From contig CM044310.1 of assembly GCA_024291935.2 (NCBI GenBank), positions 79,854,713 to 79,918,712 of the forward strand: DNA of 64,000 bases, given 5' to 3'. Source of the DNA: Okapia johnstoni. Lineage: Eukaryota > Chordata > Mammalia > Artiodactyla > Giraffidae. This document shows, piece after piece, positions 1-10,262 of this stretch. Each line of letters starts with the position of its first letter. Position 1 is the stretch's first letter. Below the pieces are notes generated by a model that worked only from the letters and a program-made list of their open reading frames with translations, made no database searches and was not told the DNA's origin. The position numbers were made by a program, and so were the translations under genes.

Positions 1-62
1 TCCATGGACTATACAGTCCATGGGTTGCAAAGAGTTGGATACAACTGAGCAACTTTCACTTT
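1..62 (+). mobile_element. 3' end of a Bov-tA/BovA2 SINE, cut by the window edge
   Basis: The window opens inside the BovA part of a ruminant SINE: the 'gtccatggg..gcaaagagt' block, the 'caactgagcaactttcacttt' end and then non-SINE sequence. The head lies outside the window. Two 8-bp inverted arms (ccatggac / gtccatgg) lie at its start. Confidence 0.85.
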
Positions 63-300
63 GGAAAAATCATGGTATCTGTGGGTGTGTCACTTAGCAT
101 GCTAATACATTACAATGATCACATAATGAGGCTCAAGGACTGCTGGGAGTTAATTCTTCTGCTATCTTTGGCCTACTTGATTCTAACCAGTTATGTCATC
201 CTCAGGGGCTGTGTCATTTTCTTAAAGGTTGTGCTCTGCTCCTTTTTCTCTTGTTTCACCAGGACTGGGAAATTGTTGTTTAGGGGGTAAGGAGTTTTAA
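63..300. other. Single-copy sequence, no feature recognised
   Basis: Short stretch between the SINE tail and the first LTR. A 72-codon open frame on plus has no recognisable domain and no supporting context. The last four bases (297-300, ttaa) may be one side of the LTR target-site duplication. Confidence 0.5.
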
Positions 301-938
301 TGCTGAAAACTCAGCCTCTGTTCACTAGTGCAGAATTGAATCTTGAATATCGAGTTTTGGGTGAAATAGAAAAAACAACTTTATTGCTTTGCCAGGCAAA
401 GGGGGACACAGTGGGCTCCTGTCTCTCAAAACTATGTATCTCAACTATAGGAGGATTTGATGAGGAGTTTTATAGCAATGGCTAAAGGGAGGAGGGTTGC
501 TGGTAAGATTAAGGTGTGCAGGTGGTCTTTTAAAAAACTTTTCTGTGGGTGCTTGTGTAATCTTAGTTACCCAACCAGGGATTGAACCCTGGCCCTTAGC
601 AGTGAAAGCACAAAGTATAAACCACTGGACCACCAGGGAATTCCATCAGGTGGTCTTCTCTAGTATGGAAAATGCTGGCATCATCCATTTGTTGGGTTTT
701 CATTGTATAACACGATTAAAGACATTGTGTGTGTATCTCTTGAAGTGGAACCAGAACCTTCCCTCAAGGCTCTACTCTTGTTTCTTGGCTGTACCTTCTT
801 TGACTTCCTGGATTAGCAACTGTTCAAACCTGCTCTTTGGAACTCATTGAAGGTCATGGGGGCTGGAGTCTGTTCTCTAGAGGAGAACACAGGAAGGCTT
901 CCTTGCCTAGGATCCCCAGGGGATCTTGCTCTGTTTAG
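301..938 (-). mobile_element. Solo LTR of an endogenous retrovirus (LTR family A, copy 1)
   Basis: On the minus strand this reads like the other three family-A LTRs in the window. It has the 'ggatcc..ggggatcct' 5' block, a 'gaactcaatgag' type block, an AT-rich middle, and the 'tttgcctggcaaagcaataaag' block about 90 bp before the 3' end. The outer ends are close to TG..CA (tgctgaaaa at 301 is the complement of tttcagca). A 4-bp repeat, ttaa, flanks it at 297-300 and 939-942; this fits a class I-like ERV duplication but is too short to prove anything. No polypurine tract or primer-binding site adjoins it, so it is read as a solo LTR. A tRNA-Glu SINE interrupts it at 530-646. Confidence 0.75.
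530..646 (-). mobile_element. tRNA-Glu-derived cetartiodactyl SINE (CHR-type) inserted in the LTR
   Basis: The complement reads as a tRNA-like head beginning 'gaattccctggtggtccagtgg', followed by a B-box-like 'ggttcaatccctgg' and a short tail. An 11-bp perfect duplication, caggtggtctt, flanks it at 519-529 and 647-657, so both boundaries are firm. The insertion is younger than the host LTR. Confidence 0.9.
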
Positions 939-952
939 TTAAAGTTTTGAAA

Positions 953-1072
953 ATGAAAAAGTTCTGGACATCTATTGCACAACACTGTAAATATATTTAA
1001 CACCACTGAACTGTATACTTAAGAATGATTAAGATGGTAAATTTTATGTTGTGATTTTTACCACAAGCAAAT
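953..1072 (+). mobile_element. Old L1 3'-UTR fragment
   Basis: The block 'ttgcacaacactgtaaat..ccactgaactgtatactt..ggtaaattttatgtt' is typical of the terminal UTR of mammalian L1M elements. It is diverged and short, and no poly-A tail of note remains. Confidence 0.65.
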
Positions 1073-1273
1073 AGAAAGAGAAAAAGTAAAGGAATAGAGA
1101 AAGATATACCTAACACTCCATTCAAAAGAAAGCTGGGGGAGTTATCCTAATTACAGAGAAAGCAGGCTTCAGAACAGTGGAAACTATTGGGTAGAAATAT
1201 TGTATTATATTATAGTATTATATATATTATATCACATTATATAATAATGGGGGGAAATTCTCCAAGAAGATAT

Positions 1274-1562
1274 GCTGCTGCTGCTGCTGCAGCTGCTGCT
1301 GCTGCTAAATCGCGTCAGTCATGTCCGACTCTGCGACTCCATAGACGGCAGCCACCAGGCTCCCCCGTCCCTGGGATTCTCCAGGCAAGAACACTGGAGC
1401 GGGTTGCCATTTCCTTCTCCAACGTATGAAAGTGAAAAGGGAAAGTGAAGTCGCTCAGTCGTTTCTGACTCTTAGCGACCCCATGGTCTGCAGCCTGCCA
1501 GGCTCCTCCGTCCGTGGGATTTTCCAGGCAAGAGTACTGGAGTGGGGTGCCATTGTCTTCTC
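1274..1562 (-). mobile_element. BovA2 SINE
   Basis: Two BovA monomers lie in tandem on the minus strand, with the (CAG)n tail appearing here as the CTG run at 1274-1306. A perfect 14-bp duplication, ctccaagaagatat, flanks it at 1260-1273 and 1563-1576. It is little diverged, so it is a fairly young insertion. The CTG run belongs to the SINE tail and is not an independent triplet repeat. Confidence 0.95.
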
Positions 1563-1576
1563 CTCCAAGAAGATAT

Positions 1577-1799
1577 AACAATCCTTAATGTGTATGATGA
1601 GCCTAACAAAAAAACATCAAAATACATGAAGCAAAACTGATAGTATTGCAAGGAGAAATAAATGCATTCTAGTGGGGGAGTCAAGTAATAAACAAATTAG
1701 GACATATAGTATGCAAGTTAGTAATACGTATTTCAGAAGAAAGTGAAATATCAAACGGGAATTTGGAGTATTGGAAGAGGGTCACAATTTAAATAAGGA
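1577..1799. other. AT-rich sequence, nothing recognised
   Basis: Continuation of the sequence that was split by the BovA2 insertion. I see no coding potential or recognisable repeat core. Confidence 0.4.
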
Positions 1800-2050
1800 A
1801 GACAGATGAGACCTCACTACTCAGGTGGCATTTGAGAAAAGAAACCTCTGGTCAAAGGAAACAGCAACTGTGCAGAAGCTTGTAGTGGGAACCTGTCTGG
1901 CATATCTGAGGACTTTGTGGATGAAAGGAAATTGATTAAATGAAGGACAGTGGGGCCATTATATGGGACATTGTGGGAACTTTGGCTTTTATTCTGAAAG
2001 AAATGAAGATTTTGAATAGAGTTGTGACATGATACGGCTCTAATAAAAAA
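1800..2050 (+). mobile_element. Ancient mammal-wide interspersed repeat, segment 1
   Basis: The blocks 'gtggcatttgagaaaagaaacctctgg', 'gactttggcttttattctgaaagaaatg' and 'gagttgtgacatgat' match a widespread old mammalian repeat I know by its text but cannot name safely. Sequences at 6385-6620 and 20513-20730 are other parts of the same family. Confidence 0.5.
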
Positions 2051-2072
2051 TATATTTGGTCTTTTTCTTGAC

Positions 2073-2385
2073 CTACAGAAAATAAACCCCTAACAATTAA
2101 GAAAACAGTAATAGGATCATACATATTGATAATTACCTTAAATGGAAATGGATTAAATGCACCAACCAAAAGATATAGACTGACTGGGTGGACGAAAACA
2201 TGTGCATGTATGCATTTCCACTTACCACATCACTCTACTTGACTCCCCCCCACCAAATATATGTAATTATTTTATATAGTTAATCATGTTCCTATTATGG
2301 CTTGCAATTATAATTATCTTTTATTTTTTGGTCTGGCTTTTGATTGTGAAAACTGATAAACATCTTTTACTGTGGTTATATGACT
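2073..2385 (+). mobile_element. 5'-truncated copy of a composite L1 derivative
   Basis: It starts in L1 sequence at the ORF1/ORF2 boundary ('aaatggaaatggattaaatgc' is the start of the L1 endonuclease region). Near 2190 it leaves L1 for an unrelated AT-rich tail ('cttgcaattataattatctttta'). The same join occurs in the longer element at 41697-42885, so this is taken as a truncated member of that family. Confidence 0.6.
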
Positions 2386-2499
2386 GTTACTCACTTAATA
2401 ACATTGTATCATGATTGGTCAACAGAAAAATAATAGAACTTTATATCACCAAAATTAGGATCTAATAGAAAAACCTATAATCACTTTTTAAAATTCAGA

Positions 2500-2622
2500 T
2501 GTATATCAGAATTACCTTGGAAGTTTTTGAAAAATACAAATGTTCAGGTATTGCTTTTTTTCTTCAGAGCTCCAGATGTTTCTAATGAGCAGTCATGTTT
2601 AAAAACAACTGAACTATATGTT
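2500..2622. mobile_element. MER5-like DNA-transposon relic (hAT type)
   Basis: 'tatatcagaattaccttggaag' followed by 'cagagctccagatgtttctaatgag' resembles the MER5A/B core. It is diverged and no terminal inverted repeats can be defined. Confidence 0.5.
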
Positions 2623-3034
2623 GTTATGCTCAGAGGCCAGCAGCAGCGCCCGAGAGGAGCTAGCCCAGGCTGGAGGTGGCCAAGAGGTGCTAGCCCAGGC
2701 CAGAGGCCAGGGGCGGCAGCCGAGAGGAGTTACCCCAGAAACAAGGAGCGGTGGCTGCATAGGCACAGGAGGTCCAAGAAGAGTTACTCCACATTCAAAG
2801 TCAGGAGGGGCTGTTGTGAGTAGATACCCCTTGTCCAAGGTAAGGAGCAACGGCTGCACTTTGCTGGAGCAGCCGTGAAGAGATACCCCACGTCCAAGGT
2901 AAGAGAAACCCAAGTAAGATGGTAGGTGTTGTGAGAGGGCATCAGAGGGCAGACACACTGAAACTAAAACTATAAAAAACGAGCTAACCTGATCACACGG
3001 ACCACAGCCTTGTCTATCTCAATGAAACTAAGCC

Positions 3035-4387
3035 ATGCCGTGTGGGGCCACCCAAGACGGATGGGTCATGGTGGAGAGGTCTGAAAGAATGTGGTCTGAC
3101 AGAATGTGGTCCACTAGAGAAGGACATGGCAAACCACTTCAGTGTTCTTGCCTTGAGAACCCCATGAACAGTATGAAAAGGCCAAAAGATAGGACACTGA
3201 AAGATGAACTCCCCAGGTCGGTAGGTGCCCAATATGCTACTGGAGATCGATGGAGAAATAACTCCAGAAAGAATGATGGGATGGAGCCAAAGCAAAAACA
3301 ATACCCAGCTGTGGATGTGACTGGTGATAGAAGCAAAGTCAAATGCTGTAAAGAGCAACATTGCATAGGAACCTGGAATGTTAGGTCCATGAATCAAGGC
3401 AAATTGGAAGTGGTCAAACAGGAGATGGCAAGAGTGAACGTTGACATTCTAGCAATCAGCGAACTAAGATGAACTGGAATCGGTGAATTTCACTCAGATG
3501 ACCATTATATCTACTACTGTGGGCAGGAATCCCTTAGAAGAAATGGAGTAGCCATCATGGTCAACAAAAGAGACTGAAATGCAGTACTTGGATGCAATCT
3601 CAAAAACGACAGAATGATCTCTGTTCGTTTCCAAGGCAAACCATTCAACACGGTAATCCAAGTCTATGCCCTGACCAGTAATGCTGAAGAAGCTGAACCT
3701 GAACGGTTCTATGAAGACCTACAAGACCTTTTAGAACTAACACCCAAAAAAGATGTCCTTTGTATTGTAGGGGACTGGAATGCAAAAGTAGGAAGTCAGG
3801 AAACACCTGGCATAACAGGCAAATTTAGCCTTGGAGTACAGAATGAAGCAAGGCAAAAGCTAATAGAGTTTTGCCAAGAGAATGCACTGGTCATAGCAAA
3901 CACCCTCTTCCAACAACACAAGAGAAGACTCTACACATGGACATCACCAGATGGTCAACATCGAAATCAGATTGATTATATTCTTTGCAGCCAAAGATGG
4001 AGAAGTTCTATACAGTCAGCAAAAACAAGACCAGGAGCAGACTGTGTCTCAGATCATGAACTCCTTACTGCAAAATTCAGACTTAAATTGAAGACAGTAG
4101 GGAAAACCACTAGACCATTCAAGTATGACCTAAATCAAATCCCTTATGATTATACAGTGGAAGTGACAAATAGATTTAAGGGACTAGATCTGATAGACAG
4201 AGTGCCTGATGAACTATGGACAGAGGTTCATGACATTGTACAGGAGACAGGAATCAAGCCAGCAAACATGGAAAACTCAGCAGTGGCCACAGGACTGGAA
4301 AAAGTCAGTTTTCATTCCAATCCCAAAGAAAGACAATGCCAAATAATGCTCAAACTACTGCACAATTGCACTCATCTCACATGCTAG
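3035..4387 (+). pseudogene. BovB endonuclease (APE-like) domain, two in-frame stops
   Basis: One reading frame runs from about 3035 to 4387 with only two stop codons, both TGA (3470-3472 and 3575-3577). In the BovB family this domain nicks target DNA to prime reverse transcription. Visible APE signatures are the N-terminal 'TWNVRSM' block near 3370, GDWN at 3770-3781, the QIDYIL block near 3970, and SDH at 4049-4057. The first TGA fits a Trp codon change and the second fits decay of a CGA Arg codon. After about 4256 the frame enters the reverse-transcriptase region in the wrong phase, because of the internal deletion. No functional protein is expected. Confidence 0.9.
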
Positions 4388-4394
4388 TAAAGTA

Positions 4395-5480
4395 ATGCTT
4401 AAAATTCTCCAAGTCAGTCTTCAGCAATACGTGAACCGTGAACTTCCAGATGTTCAAGCTGGTTTTAGAAAAGGCAGAGGAACCAGAGATCAAGTTGTCA
4501 ACATCTGCTGGATCATCGAAAAGGCAAGAGAGTTCCAGAAAAACATCTATTTCTGCTTTATTGACTATGCCAAAGCCTTTGACTGTGTGGATCACAATAA
4601 ACTGTGGAAAATTCTGAAAGAGATGGGAATACCAGACCACCTGACCTGCCTCTTGAGAAACCTGTATGCAGGTCAGGAAGCAACAGTTAGAACTGGACAT
4701 GGAACAACAGACTGGTTCCAAATAGGAAAGGAATTATTCAAGGCTGTATATTGTCATTCTGCTTATTTAACTTATATGCAGAGTACATCATGAGAAACGC
4801 TGGGCTGGAGGAAGCACAAGCTGGAATCAAGATTGCCAGGAGAAATATCAATAACCTCAGATATGCAGATGACACCACCCTTATGGCAGAAAGTGAAGAA
4901 GAACTAAAGAGCCTCTTGATGAAAGTGAAAGAGGAGAGTGAAAAAGTTGGCTTAAAGCTCAACATTCAGAAAACTAAGATCATGGCATCCAGTCCCATCA
5001 CTTCATGGTGAATAGATGGGGAAACAGTGGAACAGTGGCTGACTTTATTTTTCTGGGCTCCAAAATCACTGCAGATGGTGATTGCAGCCATGAAATTAAA
5101 AGATGCTTACTCCTTGGAAGGAAAGTTATGACCAACATAGATAGCATATTAAAAAGCAGAGACATCACTTTGCCAACAAAGGTCCATCTAGTCAAGGCTA
5201 TAGTTTTTCCAGTGGTCATGTATGGATGTGAGAGTTGGACTATAAAGAAAGCTGAGCGCGGAAGAATTGATGCTTTTGAACTGTAAGACTCTTGAGAGTC
5301 CCTTGGACTGCAAGGAGATCCAACCAGTTCGTCCTAAAGGAGATCAGTCCTGGGTGTTCATTGGAAGGACTGATGTTGAAGCTGAAACTCCAATACTTTG
5401 GCCACCTGATGCGAAGAGCTGACTCATTGGAAAAGACCCTGATGCTGGGAAAGATTGAAGGCAGGAGGAGAAGGGGATGA
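4395..5480 (+). pseudogene. BovB reverse-transcriptase domain and C-terminal region, broken into several frames
   Basis: Successive open pieces at 4395-4793, 4751-5011, 5005-5286 and 5292-5480 together cover the RTE reverse transcriptase and its tail. The first has the FRKGRGTRDQ and FIDYAKAFDCVDH blocks, the latter carrying the first catalytic Asp. The second has the YADD catalytic box at 4862-4873, still intact. A one-base loss near 4725-4735 separates these two pieces, and a stop at 5009-5011 ends the second. The enzyme would copy BovB RNA, and SINEs with BovB tails, into DNA. Here it cannot be made in one piece. Confidence 0.9.
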
Positions 5481-5635
5481 CACAGGATGAGATGGCTGGA
5501 TGGCATCATCGACTCGATGGACATGGGTTTGGGACTCTGGGAGTTGGTGATGGACAGGGAGGCCTGAAGTGCTGCGGTTCATGGGGCCGCAGAGACCCAA
5601 CTGAGCAACTGAACTGAACTGATAATGATATTGCA

Positions 5636-6117
5636 CTAGTTTTTGGGTGAAGTCAAAAAGAATATCTTTATTGCTTTGCCAGGAAAAGGGCAACACAGTG
5701 GACCCATGCCCCTCAAAAACTTTGTGTTCTAACCTGGGAGGATTTGGTGAGGAGTTTTATAGCAATGATTCAAAGGTGGGATTGCTGGTAAGATTAGGGT
5801 GTGTACAGGGCCTACAGTCCTATAATCTGGTCTCAGGTGGAATGAAAAATGCTGATATTTCCATTTGTTGGGGGTTTTAGTTCTGTAAAAAGTTCAAAGA
5901 TATTGTTAAGTATGTCCCTTGAGGCAGAACCAGGACCCTGCTCCAAGGCTGCACTATTGTTTCTTGACTGCTCCTCCCTTGTCTCTGTATCCCCTCCCTT
6001 CCCTGATTAGCAGCTATTTGATTCTGCCCTTTGGAACTCAGGGAAGGTCATGGAACCTACACAATAAATGGGGGATATGAAAAGGCTTTCATGCCCAGGA
6101 ACCCCAGGTTCAGCTTT
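5636..6117 (-). mobile_element. Family-A solo LTR (copy 2), truncated at its 3' end
   Basis: Read on minus, it shares the blocks of the LTR at 301-938: the 'ttgctttgccagg' complement near 5672, 'gaggagttttatagcaatg' and 'tttggaactcagggaaggtcatgg'. The last roughly 45 bases of the LTR (U5 end) are missing where it meets the BovB 3' end. There is no internal retroviral sequence next to it. Confidence 0.75.
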
Positions 6118-6370
6118 CCTGAGTTCTGTGAGTCATTCTAGCTAATTATCAAACCTGAGGGGATGGGTGGATCATGGAAACCCTTGAATTTGTAGTTGGC
6201 CAGGTAGATGTGCTGGCGGCCTGGGGACCCCATTTATAGATGGTTTCTGAAGTGGAAATAGTCTTGTGGACCTGAAGCCTTATCTTGTCAGCTCTGTGTT
6301 AACTCTGGATAGCTAGTGTCAGAATTGAATAGAATTGTAGGACATCTAGTTGGTATCAGAGAATTGGAGA
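6118..6370. mobile_element. Old LTR-like relic
   Basis: 'gtagttggccagg', 'cttgtggacctgaagcctta', 'gctagtgtcagaattgaat' and 'gttggtatcagagaattgg' are blocks of a common mammalian LTR-type repeat that I cannot assign to a subfamily. Confidence 0.45.
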
Positions 6371-6384
6371 ATTAGTTATTATTG

Positions 6385-6620
6385 GAAAAAAGACACAACA
6401 GAGGATCCCTCTGTTGTTTGGAGGACAGCATGAAGGGGTCCAATAACAGAAGAAACAGGGAAACCAATCAGAAGCCTTGTGAAGTAATCCAGGGGAGACA
6501 TAGCAGTAGTTGTGATGAGACGTTTGTACTATGGATGTATTATGAAGGCAAAGCCAACATTATTTGCGATGAATCAAATGTGGGATGGGAGAGAAAGGGG
6601 AGCTGAGCTTGATTCAAAGT
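6385..6620 (+). mobile_element. Ancient mammal-wide interspersed repeat, segment 2
   Basis: 'agaagccttgtgaagtaatccagg' and 'gatgtattatgaaggcaaagcc' are the downstream part of the same old repeat family seen at 1800-2050. Short open frames here are incidental. Confidence 0.5.
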
Positions 6621-7888
6621 TTTGTCACGTGGAACTACAGTGTATTTCTCAATGCCTTATTGAAGGAAGTGTCCTCTGTGCCATCTTGAAAAATATAATA
6701 AAGGTTTGGGTGAGCATGTCATACATGGTAAATATATTCCAACACTCTCACCTTTCTCCATGAATTTATTCTTTTGTATTATACCAAGAAATTTCCGGCA
6801 TTTACACTACATTCAGTGCAGATCACCAGTTAGTCCAGTTTCACTCAATCAAACCGGCCAACATTTAGAACCACAGTTAGCTGTAGAGTGCACAAAATGC
6901 AGTCTCTGGTGAGCACATCCACATTGATGGATGCAGCCTGAACTAAAGCTTCTTCTGCCTTTTTTTCCTAGTACCTTCATAATGCATTCCATACATTTTC
7001 TCCAGGATTTTGCTGATGAATTTGCAAATTCTGTAGTTATTTTTAGAATTTTGGCCTTTTCCTGGATTTGACTTTGAGTTTGAGCTTACTCTAGATTGAT
7101 CTGGAGTTCAACCTAAATGCAATGGGAGATGTTGGATATGGGATATGAGAATACTGTCCTCTTGCAATGTAACCACCCCAGGTGAGGTTATTCTGGCCTC
7201 AGATGAGGTCATTCTTTGCCTGAGGCATCACAACCTTCAGACAGAGTAGAAATGGCATGTTTCTGCTACACACAGGGTATTGGTGGGATTTGGGGGTTTG
7301 CAATACTCAGAGTCAACTAGCTCCTCCCAAATATTGCCAATCCAGTTTTCATGGTGGCATTCAATGTCCTAATTTTCATATAAAGGACTAGAAATGAGTA
7401 TAAATTCAATAGCCCACAGGGCCAGACTTTGTTTCTCATTTTTGCTGTGTCTACCTTGCATATACAAAAAACTAAGGTTCTTTTGTAGCAGTTATAAAAT
7501 TTCCCATCATGCTTTGGAATAAAAATTTGTAACTTACAGCCTATATATTTTTTTCCTTTAAGTTTTATAATCCAGTGAGAAATACCTTGCATTCTTCTGG
7601 AGCCCATCTGTCATTCTGTCCACTGAGGTTTTGATTTCAGTAGGCCTTTGATTCCTAGTGACCACATCACTTTTACCTTTGGAGCCAAGGACCACTAGGT
7701 ACAGTCATTAGATATAATAGTCATTAGATCTCCAGGGTCTTCAAATCCAACTGCACGAGTTAATCACATCCATATTCTCATTCCCTTGAAGACTTTTTGG
7801 TCTTAGAGCAACCACTTTCGTGGTTTACTCTACCAATTGAAATTCTTAGTTATTGTAAGCTAGTTTAAAGAAAAGACACTTATTAAGT
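6621..7888. other. Unassigned sequence, possibly old ERV internal region
   Basis: About 1.3 kb without a recognised gene. The style of 7000-7300 on minus suggests decayed retroviral internal sequence, but I see no definable gag or pol motif. Frames of 60-96 codons have no support. Confidence 0.3.
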
Positions 7889-8122
7889 GTTGTTGTTCAG
7901 TCACGCAGTCGTGCCCAACTCTTTGTGACCCTGTGGACTGCAGCACATCAAGATTCCCTGTCCCTCACCATCTCCTGGAGTTTGCCCAAGTTCATGTTCA
8001 TTGCATCGGTGATGCCATCCAGCTATCTCATCCTCTGATGCCCTCTTCTCCTCCTGCCCTCTATCTTTCCCAGCATCAGGGACTTTTCCAATGAGTCATC
8101 TGTTCACATCAGATGAAATATT
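7889..8122 (-). mobile_element. BovB 3'-end fragment
   Basis: It is the complement of the BovB terminus, from 'gttgttgttcagtcacgcag' to 'gactcattggaaaag', and is truncated at its 5' end near 8122. It is about 230 bp long and moderately diverged. Confidence 0.92.
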
Positions 8123-9289
8123 TTTCCTTTCTCTCTGCCTATTCCCTCCAGAAATTGGAGACTCTTGGGTCCTAAGCAGTCTTATCAGGTGCGTGCTAAA
8201 GATTGTCTTTTGACATATGCAGGAATCTTGATAATTTGGGGACTTCTAGAAAGAGAAATCCACCAAGGCAGAATCTAATGGCAAGCCTATGGTATGGCTT
8301 TCCTATCCTTGAGAAGCCTTTTAGAAATTTAGTCTGAGATTCTTTCTGCATCAATAGGGAGGAGCCTATGTGTTCAATGCACCAGACTTCTTTTGGGAAA
8401 AAAAAATAGCCTTGTTTTGGCTGTATTTGATGGAGGTAAGGGTAATTTTAGAGAAAAAGATTATGTCCAGTGGATATGAAATTCTAGTTCTGTTAAGTGA
8501 AGCCTGTATTTATGAAAGGTACTGTGTTAGCCACAATTTTACCCTAATGTTCACAATGAAAGAAAATTACCTAGTAAAGTTATCAGAGTGAAATTGCTCA
8601 TGATGTATCACTGTTTGCTTGAGGTCTCCTGTTAAAAGCACATGCACAATGCTTGTGTGACAATTGGGTAAGAGTTTAAAAATGTATGGCCTATACAGCA
8701 TTTCCTCATTAACATACTTCTGAACTTGTTCGCAATAACCATTCAGTTTTTCTCCAACATGGCTTAACTAAGTGAATATAAAGGAAACCTAGCACTGAGG
8801 GACGTAATCTATGCCCATGACAAACAGCTGAATCACCTCAGCACTGAAGGACAGATATTTGATCATTAATATTTTCTATTGAAGAACTTGCAATCAAAAG
8901 GGAAAGTGATGAGAAAAAGAATCCGCATGTATTGAGATATGGGAAAGTCATGGTGTCTTATACATGGTTTAACTTAAATTTACTAACCAAAGTAGCCTGT
9001 TTTGTGGACTTTCAGACATGCATTGTATATCTGCCTTGGCCATTGAGAAATGAAATACATTTGAAAGTCAAAAAGAAGTAACTATGGTGCAGGCCTCCAA
9101 GGTAAAACTAGGTGACCATTGTGGATGTGGTTTCAGAAGCATTCCTGTATTTTTGAAAACTTGAATTTTCTGAGCTATGTCAGACTTGGGATGCCACTAG
9201 GCATTCCCAAAGCAGTGTATGATGGAACCTGGTAGCTGCATCCTTAGGTTTTCAAAGTCTTCTCTTGTGATTATTGACATTTTTAGACA
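8123..9289. other. Unassigned AT-rich sequence upstream of the envelope relic
   Basis: No gene, microsatellite or familiar repeat core is visible. If the envelope relic belongs to a longer provirus, its gag and pol would be expected here, but none can be recognised. Confidence 0.35.
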
Positions 9290-9475
9290 ATGAAAATTGC
9301 TTTAGATCAGATACTAACAGAAAGAGGAGACGTATATGTAGAGGTCAATAGCTCCTGTTATATGTATGTTAATGGTATAACAAAAGTTAAAACTTACTTA
9401 GGTAAGATTAGACAAATGGCTAAAAATCTCCCTGAAGTGCCAGTTTCAGATTGGGTTTCAGGCTTATTCTTCTGA
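9290..9475 (+). pseudogene. Endogenous retrovirus envelope, transmembrane-subunit relic
   Basis: A 61-codon open piece resembles the middle of a gammaretrovirus-like transmembrane envelope subunit. It has the leucine/arginine-rich helix that leads into the glycine-rich and Cys-containing segment, followed by a Trp-rich stretch before the membrane anchor. It has lost most of the expected cysteines and stops before a membrane span. Its position just before a polypurine tract and LTR supports the call. It is a dead fragment; no upstream surface subunit is recognisable. Confidence 0.6.
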
Positions 9476-9867
9476 ATTTCGCAGAGTATGAGATCTATTT
9501 TGTCTATTAAAGTTTCAGTTGCCACTCCTACTTCTACTCGGTCTGCTGCACCAAAATGGCAAACCAAGGGATTAGATCTTAATCATACAAGACTCAGATC
9601 CAGAACTCAGGGCTCAAGTATTTCTAATTCAGTATCCATTTCCCCACAATTGAGACAGGATTATACCCCATTTCAGCAGGAAGTAGCCAGAGAGGTCATT
9701 GCCCAATTCTCTGGAAGATATGGGGAAAGATGAAACAGATGTGGGGATTAAAACTGAGTCCCCCTAAAACAAGTTCCTCTGCTGAGTTTATATAATTAAT
9801 ATCTCTATACTCAATGATTTTTCACTTTCTTGGCCAACACCTGTTCTCCTCAAAATTGAGGAGTATC
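9476..9867 (+). other. Provirus 3' untranslated region between env relic and polypurine tract
   Basis: It sits in the expected position between env and the 3' LTR. An 81-codon open frame at 9488-9733 has no recognised domain; it may be decayed env C-terminal or a chance frame. Confidence 0.5.
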
Positions 9868-9883
9868 AAAGAAAAGGGGGGAG
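9868..9883 (+). promoter_or_regulatory. Retroviral polypurine tract
   Basis: An all-purine run, aaagaaaaggggggag, lies immediately before the LTR 5' TG at 9884. In retroviruses this resists RNase H and primes plus-strand DNA. It identifies the following LTR as the 3' LTR of a plus-strand provirus. Confidence 0.8.
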
Positions 9884-10262
9884 TGAAACCAAGCAGGACC
9901 CTGTGGGGCTCCTTGGCATGTAAGACTTTCTGTGCCCCCTGTTTCTTGCTTGCAGGGTAGAGGCTTCAGCCTCCACGACCTTCCCTGAGTTCCAAAGGGC
10001 ACTTTCAAAGAGTTGCTAATCAAGGAAGGGAGGGGATGCAGAAACAAGGGAGGAGCACCAAGAAACAATAGTGCAGCCTTAGGGCAGAGTCTTGGTTCTG
10101 CTTCAAGGGATATACATAACAAATCTTTGAGCTCTTTACAGAACTAAAACCCCATCAATGGAAGATGTTAGCATTCTTCATTCCAGATTAAAGAAACTAG
10201 GGCTCTTCAACAGACCACCTGAGGCCAGATTAAAGGAATCATAGAAACTCATCAGACCACCT

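Larger units (their letters stand above)
2632..5624 (+). mobile_element. Nearly full-length BovB LINE (RTE clade), coding capacity broken
   Basis: This is the longest BovB in the window. It has the GC-rich 5' UTR (2632-3020) with its repeated 'cgagaggag' motifs, the endonuclease region, the reverse-transcriptase region and the usual 3' end of 'actgaactgaactgat'. Against the BovB layout I know, roughly 0.6 kb is missing near 4256, between the endonuclease and the reverse transcriptase. Frameshifts and stops break the rest. I could not find a convincing target-site duplication, so the 5' edge is placed by recognition of the UTR. It abuts a truncated LTR on its right. Confidence 0.95.

Noticed and set aside
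1274..1306. CTG trinucleotide run that looks like an expandable triplet repeat
   Set aside because: It is the (CAG)n tail of a BovA2 SINE in antisense, inside the target-site duplication.
3614..4387. 257-codon open frame as a host gene
   Set aside because: It carries BovB endonuclease signatures and lies inside a BovB element.
301..6117. LTRs at 301-938 and 5636-6117 as the two ends of one minus-strand provirus
   Set aside because: The sequence between them is L1, SINE, MER5-like and BovB; no retroviral internal region, primer-binding site or polypurine tract is present.
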